From the NCBI RefSeq assembly GCF_022201045.2, contig NC_068562.1, forward strand, positions 2,790,001 through 2,854,000: a DNA stretch of 64,000 nucleotides, given 5' to 3'. The DNA comes from Citrus sinensis. Its lineage: Eukaryota; Streptophyta; Magnoliopsida; Sapindales; Rutaceae. A model generated the notes under the pieces. It saw nothing but the letters and a program-made list of their open reading frames with translations. It was not told where the DNA came from and made no database searches. Positions 26,701-37,495 of this stretch are shown in pieces. Position numbers and translations under genes: made by a program. The first letter of the stretch is position 1. Every line of letters begins with the position of its first letter.

Positions 26701-28192
26701 CTCCTTCATGAAATTTAATTTGCATGTCTTCTTCTCCTTTTTTTATGGTTCTGTTTCTGGTTTGAATTGCAACATAAATTGATTCTTTGTTTTCCATTAG
26801 GCATTTTTGGCTTATGGGATTCCACAAAACAATATAAAGAGACTCTTTCTTCTACTGAAGGTAAGAAGAACTATAACATTATCTTTAAGACGACAATGCA
26901 GTCCGGTATATGTTTCTTACACAATTGCAATATCCAGGCTGCATATAACGTTGGAGGTCACATAGTCAGTGCAGACTCTATTCAGAATTCTATTCTTGGA
27001 TGCCGGATGTCTCGTCCTGGACAGGTGGATATCAAGTCCTAAATTCAAATCTTATAGTTTTATTATCCAAAAGAGTAAGAAGAAGAAGAAGAAGAAAATC
27101 TTATATTTGTTTGAGATTATAAAAATAATCTTGTGCATTGGCATTATGTAATAGACGTCATAAATATTATGCATCCAGTCATGAGCAATATAGAGATTGT
27201 GGGTCTGGAAACCAGCTATTCGTCTTGAGAACTATTGTCAGCAGACATGACGTCTTCTTTTGCATCAGACAGCTTCATCAACTTCAATTTACAGTGTTAC
27301 TGTCAAGCTTTATGTAACTTCACGTTTATAGTGGGACTGATGAAGCTTTTATCTGCTTGTAGTGGATACGCTTGTTACTCTCTTCAAAAGGAAAATTCAA
27401 GAGTGGAGATGAACGGCAAGCATATGCAATTGAGCATCCAGAATCCCTTTTGCACTTTGCTCTGTGTTCAGGAAGCCATTCTGATCCTGCGGTACATCAC
27501 TACCTTTGATTTGTTTACATTTTGATTTCTGGTCTGAAATATCAGCCACAAAACTAATAAGATTTTTGGAACTAAGCAAATATCTTTCAACTCGAAAAAT
27601 TGATTGAGACTTAATTTCAGATTTAAAAAGCAAAAATAATGTGAAAATAAAACTAAAAAATTTGCTCATTTCATTGTTACACACTGTGCTCGTTTGAATC
27701 AGAAACTCACTGATACAAAAAAACTCAGGAGGAACTCTTTCATTTTTGGCGTGTGGTCCTTGAGTACAAAATAAGAATAAATGAAACGAACTGGACAGAA
27801 ACATAGTACCCAATGCCTTGATATGAATTCCATGCCCTTTTATTTTTTTTGGTGTGAATGAAATTTATGAACCTTGAAATCTTTTTCAGGTTCGTGTGTA
27901 CACACCCAAAAGAGTGTTTCTGGAGCTGGAAGGGGCAAAAGAAGAGTATATCCGCGCTGCCTTTGGTATTCGCAAGGACCAGAAAATTCTTCTACCGAAG
28001 ATTGTGGAGGCATATGCAAAGGACTCAGGTTTATGTGCAGCTGGTATCATGGAGATGATCCAACAGTCTTTGCCTGAATCTCTGAGGAAAAGTGTTAGGA
28101 AATGTCAATTGAGTAAATCCCGCAAAAGCATAGAATGGATCCCGCACAATTTTACATTTCGGTATCTGATATCCAAAGAGCTTGTAAGGTGA
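23743..28192 (+). CDS. DUF547 protein with N-terminal leucine-zipper MIP1 domain (11 exons)
   Basis: Exons read as 23743-23795, 23979-24054, 24559-24642, 24799-24915, 25401-25823, 26109-26509, 26592-26691, 26801-26860, 26938-27024, 27363-27491 and 27890-28192. All have GT..AG borders and phases agree, giving 610 residues. Residues about 70-155 form a coiled coil (ILQLEKRLQDQFQVRHALEK; ELIKEIAVLELEVVYLEQYL), the Lzipper-MIP1 domain. A serine-rich linker follows, then the DUF547 domain (KLAFWINVHNALVMHAFLAY, AAYNVGGH, FALCSGSHSDPAVRVYTP). Proteins of this type interact with MADS-box factors (MIP1) in some plants; the biochemical role of DUF547 is unknown. The start could be ATG 23743 or the in-frame ATG at 23761. 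A possible extra 24-base exon lies at 24997-25020. By neighbours it probably corresponds to Arabidopsis At5g66600. Confidence 0.9.
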
Positions 28193-28717
28193 TTTGGTGA
28201 GTGCTTAGTACTTGAGCTTACTCCACGTTATTAAGATTTTTATATAAGAAGATTCGATAATCTCTGTACAGCGAGAAAAATGAAGCTGGAAATTGTAAGG
28301 TAGAACATTGAGGCGTTTTGTAAAATGTGATCTTTCTGCCATGTAATGGGATGAAAGTATCTATGATTTAGGTGATTTCATGAAAGTATGCAAAGTGTGC
28401 AATGAGTTAATGGATCAGGTTTAATGCCCATTTTGTCATTTTGCCTGAATGATTACTTCTGACCTCCAAATTTATTTTCTCGACTCTCATTGGATAAAAC
28501 ATCTATTACTAATTATTATTCTATAATCTAGGATCTTCTATGAATGTTGCCCAGGGATACATACAAATCTATAATGCTAAAAAATTCGTGGTCACGTTAA
28601 TCATCCATGGTAGTGGTTGCATATCGCATCCTACAAGAAAAATTACATAATGCTAGTGGGACTATTATTAACTCGTAAGAAAAGATGAGAAAGAAAGAAT
28701 GTTTGTGCCTAATCTTG
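28193..28717. other. convergent intergenic spacer
   Basis: This 525-base stretch between the two converging stop codons must hold both 3'UTRs and polyadenylation signals. No gene or repeat is seen. Confidence 0.7.
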
Positions 28718-29302
28718 TCAATGCCTAAGAAAGAAGACACTTAACTCTTGCCCAAAACTGTCAGAGGGATCAATCAAATGGTAAGCCTGAGAATGATCAG
28801 ACCCGCTCCCAGGCACCTTCTCAAACTGACCCCTCAGATACTTGTGCCCACCGGATCCCTTGTCGGGCAAGAACCCCGCTCCAGCGGAGACAGTCCTGGT
28901 CATCTCCGGCAGCCATTCATCCTTCCAGGACAGCTCCCGCCTTCTGGCAAGCCCCATTTTCAGCCCGTTACAGTACATGACCCACTGAGGATTACTCAGT
29001 AGCGGCTCCTTGGACCCAGCTGAATCACACTTGCATTCGAAAACCATCCGGATCATTCCATGTTTGATTAAACTGCTGAATGCTGATGTGTTAAGGGGAA
29101 GGTCCAGGAGTATCAATGGTGAGCTTTGGGAACCTTCTTGTAGGCATAGTCTCACCGGTTTACCGTTAATAACAGGGCAAATGATGGTTCCACATACCGT
29201 TAATGAATCTGGCAAGCAGTGAGAAAGGAATGTGGTTGGGCAAGCCCCGCAGCAGGACATAAAGAGTTCCTTAATCTGGCAGAGTGTGTTCAACATTTTC
29301 AT
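28718..29302 (-). CDS. MIZ1-like (DUF617) protein, intronless
   Basis: The 194-residue ORF covers the DUF617/MIZU-KUSSEI1 domain: TVCGTIICPV near residue 35, SPLILLDLPL, the MIRMVFECKC strand, WVMYCNGLKMGLARRR near residue 107, the TVSAGAGFLP turn, YLRGQFEKVPGS, and a C-terminal AYHLIDP...QELSVFFLRH. Arabidopsis MIZ1 acts in root hydrotropism at the ER surface; other members have roles in organ growth. The exact role here is unknown. Typical members have 230-290 residues, with a basic, serine-rich N-terminus. That part is almost absent here: an in-frame TAG lies about 45 bases upstream of the first ATG, and a second ATG is two codons in. A short form, a missed upstream exon or loss of the N-terminus are all possible. 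It converges on the DUF547 gene. Confidence 0.85.
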   Translation of the reverse strand: MKMLNTLCQIKELFMSCCGACPTTFLSHCLPDSLTVCGTIICPVINGKPVRLCLQEGSQSSPLILLDLPLNTSAFSSLIKHGMIRMVFECKCDSAGSKEPLLSNPQWVMYCNGLKMGLARRRELSWKDEWLPEMTRTVSAGAGFLPDKGSGGHKYLRGQFEKVPGSGSDHSQAYHLIDPSDSFGQELSVFFLRH

Positions 29303-31015
29303 CTGCCAGTGACTGTCAACTGTTGTGTTACTGCAGTTCGTTACCTATGTTTTTTCCATAATAAGACGGACTCTTTCGTCATTCCAAACGGTTGAGGGTG
29401 ACATGACAATGATAATGTAGATGAGTCGGGTGGGATTTTAAATTCAAATATTTCAAATAAATTTTTTCTTTTCGAGACGTTTTGGAGTATCACAGACATT
29501 TTAAATTTTTTTATCCCATATAATATTTTAAATGACATGTCATGTTATTAATTAGTTGATAATTATTTATAAAAATCTAAGTAAATTAATTATTTTATCT
29601 CACCAACCAATTAATGAATATCAAATAATTTTTTGAGAATAAAAAATTTAGAATGTATACCCTTTTTCTTTATTTACCTTACTGAAATATTTAAACAGTA
29701 TAAATTCTAATAACTCCTCCATTAATAATAAAAATTAACTTTAATGAAAATTAACCTCACAAAACCCCCCGTCTTTCAATTTTATTTTCAAGCAATTTGA
29801 GACAAATGTCACAGGTTTTGATTGTGACATTGATATTCAAGACGTAAAATACAAAGGGCAAGTCTGGCTTTAATATTCGAGAGGCTGAAATACAAAGACC
29901 AAGCTGGGGTCATGTATGCGCTAGTTTGTGGTTTTCCTGTTACATCCTGAGTTTCAAATGGGCCTTCGTGCATTAGATGTATGAATATAGTTGCTACAAG
30001 TTTTTTATTTCTTTATGATATGTGGATGTGAACAATTTTCAAAATAAAGAAAAAATGTGTGGGTGTTGAGAGTTTTTAGCCTCAAAAGGAAAAAAAATTT
30101 GTTTATTTAACTTGGGGTTTAATTTTATATATAGTGTCCTTTCATGTAATTTTGATAAAGATTTGAAATTGTAAAATATGTAAAGGTATTCTAAGAGGTA
30201 TTTAAAGGGCGTCCATTAATATATCCAAATTTTTCACTAACCAAATTTGCGTGGCTAGTAAAATCATTTACTAACCCCCTTTTGATGTATACTTTAATAT
30301 ACAAAAGCCAAAGCTGTTCCTGTACTCAAATTGGATTACTCTGTGCTACTACTTACACAAGTAAACTAATTAAAAGTCTATAAGAGGAAGATTCGGGCTA
30401 CCTACAATTTCGCAAATACGCTCTCCAATTTTATTTAATTTTCCAGAGGATTGTCATAAAAACATAATGTTTTAAGGTATCTTGCTTCTTAACACAGGCA
30501 GGCAAACGTCTTACTCACATTCAGTCTTTCATAATATATATTTTCAGATATTTTATGCCGCTAAATGCTAATCTACAATGGTTGAAGTCAAAATTTGCGT
30601 GCAATTCCCAAAAGTCCAACTCTTCACAACAATTGAACCACAGGGAAAGGAAAGATGCTGCTGGAATTGTCGGTAGAAACCAATTTGGACTGATGGTCAA
30701 AATCGCTTGACACGATGTACGCTTTTTATATTCTAGGCATGCATGCAGTTCTACACTTGTGAAGACTGAAGACATGTCCAATTCTAAGTGCTTACATTTT
30801 CATTTAGTCGGGGGAGTGTGTGTGTACAGAATTGCCATTGATTTTTTTTCCAGAAACGCTCCCGTTGTTTTAATAATTCACAAATTTAACAAGATGATAT
30901 ATAACATGCAAAACCAGAGCTTAATTAATTAATAAATATATATCATTCAGCGAGTACTAGTAATTCCACTCAAACAAACTTAATAATTAATAATACAAGT
31001 TCTAATTAGAAATTA
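29303..31015. other. intergenic, nothing recognised
   Basis: Contains the upstream region of the MIZ1-like gene and the downstream region of the CAP gene. The ORF at 30521-30781 (minus) has no family resemblance. No repeat with definable ends. Confidence 0.6.
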
Positions 31016-31531
31016 TTAATAAGGACTCTCACCAATGATGTTCCCTGGAGGATCATAAAAGCATACAGTTAAAGTAACTTGCTGTTTCACACAAGTAGCT
31101 TGAGCACACCCCAATTCCAGAGACTTTCTCCACACAACTTGCTTGTAAACCCCGCATATGTGATTTGGCGCGCATGAATTATCAGCATGATTGTAGAAAG
31201 TCTTCTCTTTCACCCAAGCATCCACAGCCATCCGCGGTGTCACCGCCATTCCGCTTCCCCATAACTGGTTGGCACCGTATTTGCCGCTTGTCAGATTTGC
31301 AAATTGGCACCCCATTTTGTTTCTTTGGAATCTGACTACTCTATTTGTGCCGTTGCCCAGCTTCTCGCTCCATTTGAGAGGAGCTACTCCCACTGCGGCT
31401 CTTGCCTGGTTGTGTGCTTCCAGGAACTCCCTGGCTGCGGCTGGGAGTACTGGCGCCGGCTTCCCATCGGCTGAGCTCAGGCATATCCCTAGAAATACAA
31501 TCAATATTCCAAGCAGGCCAGCTTGTGCCAT
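31016..31531 (-). CDS. secreted CAP-superfamily (PR-1/STS14-like) protein
   Basis: Single-exon ORF of 171 residues. Residues 1-23 form a signal peptide (GLLGILIVFLGICLSSADG). The CAP domain follows: FLEAHNQARAAVGVAPLKWS, YGANQLWGSG, WVKEKTFYNHADNSC, CGVYKQVVWRKSLELGCAQA and the C-terminal VCFYDPPGNIIGESPY. Six cysteines fit the usual disulfides. PR-1-type proteins act in the apoplast, in defence and sterol binding; STS14-type members are often pistil-expressed. Two CAP cavity residues are changed relative to PR-1 (GEN to GAN, CGHY to CGVY). As I recall, the Arabidopsis relative At5g66590 has the same changes, so they mark a clade rather than damage. The tail fits the CAPE peptide pattern (CxYx|PxGNxxGxxPY). 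A TATA-like ATATAAATAAT lies at 31591-31601. Confidence 0.9.
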   Translation of the reverse strand: MAQAGLLGILIVFLGICLSSADGKPAPVLPAAAREFLEAHNQARAAVGVAPLKWSEKLGNGTNRVVRFQRNKMGCQFANLTSGKYGANQLWGSGMAVTPRMAVDAWVKEKTFYNHADNSCAPNHICGVYKQVVWRKSLELGCAQATCVKQQVTLTVCFYDPPGNIIGESPY

Positions 31532-32073
31532 GTCTTTTTTCTAGCTGAAATAGTGAAATGATCAATCAAATATGCAGTTGAGTTGAAATGATTATTTATA
31601 TTACATCTATGGTTGGTAAGAAAAAGCAGAAAATTTTTAAAATTTATTATCTAATTTTCAAACCATATAAGTTGCCTGTCCTTTGCATAAAATTCGAGGC
31701 AAAATAATAATTGATTTGCTGATTTGGAGAATCTTCAACATACTTCGGACAGGGTGCCACAGGCCCAGGACTTGGAGCAAGGGCATGTTGATGTTGGAAC
31801 AGTGCCACCTGAATTGAGCAGGTTTAGTAGTGGGATGCGGTGTACTTTATTGTCGTTTATCATCTCAAGAGATTCTTTAACACGAAAGGGGGGATATCAT
31901 AGCACGTTACTTGTCTGAATTTGATAATTTGAAATTTTGAACCAGTGCGGGTAGTTAACACATTAGAGTATATAAGAAAGCATTCCACTCCAACTTATTT
32001 TCCGTCGTACAATTCAACGGATACAATTAATAATAACTCTAAAAAAACTATTCAAAATAAATAGGATAATTTT

Positions 32074-32097
32074 TAAGTTACATGATCATGTAACTTA
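32074..32097. repeat. perfect 24-bp palindrome
   Basis: TAAGTTACATGA is followed immediately by its exact reverse complement, with no loop. The TAAGTTACATG core is the same as the end of the larger hairpin at 32200-32306, so the two are probably parts of one family. Confidence 0.85.
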
Positions 32098-32199
32098 CAT
32101 TAATATAACACTTATTATCATTAATATATATTTAATTTTTATTATTTATATTAATGGTAGCAAATGTCGGGTTGATGTAAGTTTATATAACGGATCTCT

Positions 32200-32306
32200 C
32201 TAAGTTACATGCATGTACCTTACAACCCTCTCACATGAATAATGAGTGGACCCATATCATTCACTATTCATGTGAGAGGGGTGTAAGGTACATGCATGTA
32301 ACTTAG
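32200..32306. mobile_element. long near-perfect hairpin, MITE-like
   Basis: The left arm starts CTAAGTTACATGCATGTACC and runs about 46 bases. The right arm ends GGTACATGCATGTAACTTAG and is its reverse complement with about three mismatches. The loop is short (about 15 bases). Together with the palindrome at 32074 and a weaker inverted pair at 32090-32185 it forms a composite foldback region. It is non-coding; transposon origin is inferred. Confidence 0.7.
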
Positions 32307-33147
32307 CATTAGCCTTATATAACTTATCAAGCGTGCGCGAAGAAATAAACCTAACTAAATTGAAAATGTTGACTGTTGATGAAACAAGCATGCGGGATGC
32401 GGCCAAATAGCCCCGAGGCTAGCTGTCAGCTACATTAATGCACTAATGACCGATGAGCACGAGCTAAGTCCGATAATCGATATATAGTTAATGTGTTATG
32501 GGAAAACGAGCTTTGACTTTTGGACCCACAAATAAAATGTCAACGCTATCTTTACCAGCACCTGCAGAGCTGGCTTTAATGGCCGGAGAACACAAGTCTT
32601 TCGGAGTTGGGGACTTGTCCGCTTGAGAGAGTGGCACGTGGAAGTAAATCTGGCCCACTGTAGCTCTTCTTCATCAGGAACACCTTATTTTACATTATAT
32701 CTATTTTAGTTATTTATATTTTTACAAAACAGTTCAATAATAAGATTTATTAAGTATATACAACTTATTTTAAAATTTATGACATTTTTAAAAATAAATT
32801 TTATTAAATATTTAATTTAATCTCTTCATAATTGATTAATTATATAACACAACTAGCACTAATTGTTTTAAAAGCAATATTATCAAAGTAGTCCTAATAT
32901 CTTAGAGGAACAATTAAAAAGAAAAATTAACAATATTCTAACCAGCAGTGGCAAGGTTTGCATTAATTAATAATTGGTGTGAGGTGACAACAGCAGCCCG
33001 TGGCATTTAAAAAAAAGAAAGAAAAGAATCAATTAAGGTTTGCCTCCTTTTATGTAACATATATGTAAATTATTCTCATTTTCTCGACCCATGCTGACAC
33101 AGTATGATATTTGTAAAGTTTAACGGCTATATAAGTTACACGCACAT

Positions 33148-33427
33148 TTGTGAGGGAAGTGGTTCTAGCCTCCGCAGACGCATTGCAGGGGTTTAATTTA
33201 AATGTCCTTCCTTAGAGTCTCAGAGCTTGAGTGAAGGCAGTCTTTCTCTCAGGCTGGGAGTTGACGTCCCTCGAATATTTGAGAGGGTTAAAAAATCTGA
33301 GCGGTGTCATATCAGCATTGATGTCAACATGTCTCAGTATATATATATAATTGTACATATCAGTTATACTCTCATGTAATATGAATTGTAATTTGAACAA
33401 TAGTCTCATGTCATAAAAAAAAAAAAA
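33148..33427 (+). mobile_element. poly-A retroposon (SINE-like) with 15-bp target-site duplication
   Basis: AAGTTACACGCACAT occurs at 33133-33147 and again at 33428-33442, directly after an A15 run (33415-33429). Between them lies about 280 bases with no ORF. A 3' poly-A tail plus a long perfect duplication is the mark of LINE-mediated insertion. The pol III boxes are weak: GGGGTTTAATTTAAA near 33188 is a poor B box. It could therefore be a degenerate SINE or a short retrocopy of another RNA. Confidence 0.75.
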
Positions 33428-34159
33428 AAGTTACACGCACATATAGCATTTCGGCATTTCCGATATTATAAGCCCTCTCAATGGAGGAAGTATTCCTTCA
33501 AATAAAATAAGGATAAAATTAGAATATATATACATATAAAAGACTGTATCTTTTTTATATTTTAATTTAGTATGAATAATCCCTTTGGAAGATTTAATTA
33601 TTCATTAATTGTATACTTTGGACTTCACAAACACGCACGCATTATTTTGGGCTTTATATAATCGCCATTTACTATAAACACATCTGCACAACTTACAAGG
33701 GCGCCCAGAACTTAAAAGGGTGCAAATTCGTTTTCGCTAGTGACGTGGGACGCCTCCGAAAGAAGACGAGTAAATTAAGATTATGATAGCTTGTTTGAAT
33801 CCCAGATAGTTCATATGTAGTGACCATCAGAGCTCTGTCATCCACATGAAATCTGCACTTTTTGTAAATTTGTTACCCAAATAAAAGCACAAACTATGTA
33901 TGTGTGATTTTTGGGTTTTGAAAATAATATGATTTGCTTTTATTTGGGTAACACTGTCAGCCGATGAGAGCAAGAAGTTAATCACTTTGTTTGCATTTAA
34001 GTGGAGGACCGCATATTGGAATTGAGCGCGAGCGAGGCTGCAGATGTAAGGACTGCTACTTATGTCTTATCGTGCGGACGTGGTGTCACGATTCGGTAGC
34101 TAGTACTCGCTGTATACATGTGGATACATGCATACCAGCTATAATAAACACAATTTATT

Positions 34160-34517
34160 TTTATTTTTTGAAACTGATTAAGCATCAGGTTACTGCATTA
34201 CACAGATATATATACAACTGCTATGACAGCAGGTCATTATACTGATATTTATAATCAGATCAGATATATATACATGGGACTTATATTATTACATTTTTAT
34301 TCTATGAAGTATATGTCCATCCCAAATACCCCTCACGGAGGAGGGATGTCTCTACTCCACTCGCATTTCGCAAGGGAGAAAGACGTTTATAAAAATCTCC
34401 ACACAATTATGTTTAATTGGAGGAGGTTGAGTCCGTGGGGACTCGAACCATTGCCCTCATAGTCATGCTTAACTTTGAGGGCAATGGTCCACCACTGAGC
34501 TACAAGCCCAAGTGGCT
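34160..34517 (-). mobile_element. tRNA-derived SINE with 17-bp target-site duplication
   Basis: AATAAACACAATTTATT is repeated exactly at 34143-34159 and 34518-34534. Read on the minus strand, the insert starts GCCACTTGGGCTTGTAGCTCAGTGG, with an A box (TAGCTCAGTGG, 34492-34502), and has a B box (GGTTCGAGTCC, 34439-34449) at tRNA-like spacing. It ends in an A-rich tail (CAAAAAATAAAAA) against the left duplication. Between the boxes a 12-base perfect stem (CCATTGCCCTCA / TGAGGGCAATGG) is present. The perfect duplication suggests a fairly recent insertion. Length 358. Confidence 0.85.
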
Positions 34518-34534
34518 AATAAACACAATTTATT

Positions 34535-37487
34535 AATTGATGGTCGTGGGTAATTCTACTCCAGTTGGGAATTCAGCAACTACTTGATTAAGACAGCTGG
34601 CCCCTTTTGCCATTAAAATTAATGATCGTCTTAATTAATTCTCTTTTGAAATTGAAAGCAAAGCAATGGAATCGTTTTGATTCACATTCTATGAATCGAT
34701 GGTGGGCGGTGGCCACCACTTTTTACCTTACAACATCTACTGCTAATTAATAGCCTAATCAAGCTTGGGTGATCTTATCGATCTAAACTGATAATTTTGA
34801 GTACGTGGGTGACAGCTGGATCCAATGAGCTCAAAAGCTGAGGCAACGCAGAGGAATAGCGTGGGGGCCGATCCTTGAGACCGGGCCTTTGAGAAATGAG
34901 ATTGATGAATGACACACAATTGTTCCAAAATAATTCCCATTCCAAAGGTTAAAAAGTGAGAACCCCATTTGTACTGCTATTTGCATTTGGCATTTTGGCT
35001 CATAATTTTGCAGTCAAGAGTTAAAAGGAGAAGCATTTTCTTTAATTATTGCAATCTTATAATACGAGGTACATTGGAAATCTTAAATACAATTTTTTTT
35101 TTTAATTTTTATAGTACAATGTAAAGATTAATACTCCCACAGGTGGCATACAGCTTCTTGTGAAAAATCAAGAGAAAAAGAATCTTATAGGCTCAAATTA
35201 GTGTCTTCAATATTGTTATGAGAGTGCCAACTCATCATTGGAGTACAATCCTAATGACCGTTCAATAACATTAAATTTATAGAGGGTAAAACCTCGTTAG
35301 TTCTTATATTAAGTTTAATATCTATTTAATTTTTATAGTTTTAAAACTATCAAAAAAATTCTTTGTCGTTAAACTATTGACATATTTGCTGTTATTTTTT
35401 TGTTCCTTTTAACTTATTTTTATAATTTTACTCTCTAACAATAATGTTTCTTTTTTTTAACATCAAAAAATTAAATTATCAATTTAACTCCAATATATAT
35501 ATTAATGTTAGTGGAATACTCTGTTGAGAAGTTAATAAATATTAATTTTTTAATTAATGTCAAAAAATTGGTCATTTATTATTTTTACAATATTATTTTT
35601 TTGGACATACATGAACTTCAACAAAAATTAATATATATTCTTTTTATTTTAATTTTATTTTTTACAGTTGAATTAGTAATTTAATTTTATTATTAATGTC
35701 CTAAAAAAATTATTCTAAGAGATAATATTGTAAAAGTAAACTAAAAGAAATAAAAAGTAATAGTAGGGGCACCAACAGTTTTACAGTAGAAATATTTTAA
35801 AGTCTTTTTAAAAATAAAGGGACTAATCAAAGACTAATTTTAAAATATAAGGTCTAAATGAATTTTTACCTAATTTGTAGAGCAAACAGAAATTGAATAA
35901 GTGCAAGTAGATCAAGCTATTTATGTGAAATAATGCATTATAGATTCGTTGGTATACTGTTAGCGCAGCATTAATTCAATTGCTACATACTTCATAAGTA
36001 ACTATATCTTGGACAAGTGGACCAAATATATAATATCAATGCCATCGAATGATCTTCGTTGTTCCAGCGGCTGAGGATAATGCAGACTGTAAATAACAAT
36101 AAATGACAACTTATTTTTGCCAAAAAGTCATTGTTCTTCTTCTGCACATCACTGATAATCTCCAATTGAAATTTGAGAACTTACTATATCGATTTTTTTT
36201 TAATTACGTGTCATTTTATTTATAGATCGCAAGAAGCTGATGGATGGAGGACCACCATCAAGCATAAAAATGGTGCTGCGGTGGGGTTGGTCGTGGTTCA
36301 GCTTGTAAATAAAATAATTAATGTGTTGTGTGTCTGAAAAAATTTACTTTTTAGCGAAGTCACCCACTTGTTTTAATCACGTGCGCTTCTAAGTAACCAA
36401 TCGTGTTGCTTTACTTTATTGTCCGATTCTATCCACCAATTCTCTTCAGGACCAAATATTTTTACATTATTGGATTCCCCAGCCGGCTTTTTGACGATCA
36501 TATATCATCCTAAGGTCACTGTCATTTTGGAAAATAATAATAATAAATTAACATAATTTATACCTCCTCGGAAATGAATGAGTGATCTATCAGACTCAGC
36601 AAATTAGGGTTCCTCTAATAATTGACTGTGAAAGCGAAATTCGGATATGTTGTTGTTATTAGGATAAACAACAAAAAGTGAAATGATAGTATATTTTATA
36701 AGATGAACAAAACAACTGATCTGAATTGGACCTTGGTAAGAACGTGGGCAGCTGGGCAAATTATTAAACCCCCCCCCCCAAATCCAAAACTGATGAAGAG
36801 ATTTGTCAAAATTAAATTTCTACTTATGGAGATTTTTAAAATTAGTTTCCGGAAAGTAATTGAATGTAAAAGTTGGTAAAGTTTCACCCGTTGTCATTGA
36901 ACCGCTGTTTTTGGGATAGAATATTGCTGCTTGCTAGCTAACATGTAAGCTGTGAAGCGTATTGATGCGCCTAGAATCATCTACAGTGAATCCCTCAAAT
37001 TTCAACGCCTGCCTGTCTAGATAAAGCCTTCCCATGCAGAACAAATGCATTTCAATTCGCTACATCTCTTCAATAAAACAAGCCCGATGTGACCGACCAA
37101 CCAAATAATACTCCATCTCCCAAGGAAGAGATCGTCTAACACTATGTACGTAATAGATATTTTACCCATCACCTTCAGTTTTGCATGATCAAAATACCTC
37201 GTGTTTTAATTATTTGCGTAATTAGACCACAACGATTATAATTATTTAGAACCTGTAACTTAACCTTGATAGAGGCTAGTGCTAAAAAGAAGGCACTATG
37301 ACCCTCATTATCATCAATCAGCATCGGCCCCAATTATTAATGATGTATGTATATTATTGCTTCACAGACTTACAACAGCTGTAAACAATTTACTCTCCCA
37401 AAAACACCCACGCTGGCTTCAAATCTATAGCACACAGCTACTAGCTAGTCTAGCAAGGCCGAAGCAGGCAGTAGCTTGTACTGCATT
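34535..37487. other. intergenic, no gene recognised
   Basis: Short ORFs (34755-34940, 36696-36887) are without support. A foldback element lies at 35284-35870 and a C11 run at 36769-36779. Confidence 0.6.
35284..35870. mobile_element. foldback repeat element, possible third relative of copies A and B
   Basis: The left end GGGTAAAACCTCGTTAGTTC is mirrored by GGTAAAAATTCATTTAGACC at the right end read in reverse. Inward similarity is weak (TTATATTAAGTTTAATAT against TTATATTTTAAAATTAGT). The overall plan matches the elements at 1591 and 6137. No ORF and no clear target duplication. Confidence 0.4.
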
Positions 37488-37495
37488 GCCGTCTT

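Larger units (their letters stand above)
31532..33132. other. intergenic with inverted-repeat cluster
   Basis: Upstream region of the CAP gene. The only structured sequence is the palindrome and hairpin cluster at 32074-32306. No coding ORF is supported. Confidence 0.6.

Noticed and set aside
28748-29222. plus-strand ORFs opposite the MIZ1-like gene
   Set aside because: Antisense shadows of a well-supported DUF617 coding sequence.
34439-34512. a tRNA gene on the minus strand
   Set aside because: A and B boxes are present but the region between them forms one long perfect stem instead of D, anticodon and variable arms, and the unit is inside a retroposon with a 17-base duplication. It is called a SINE.
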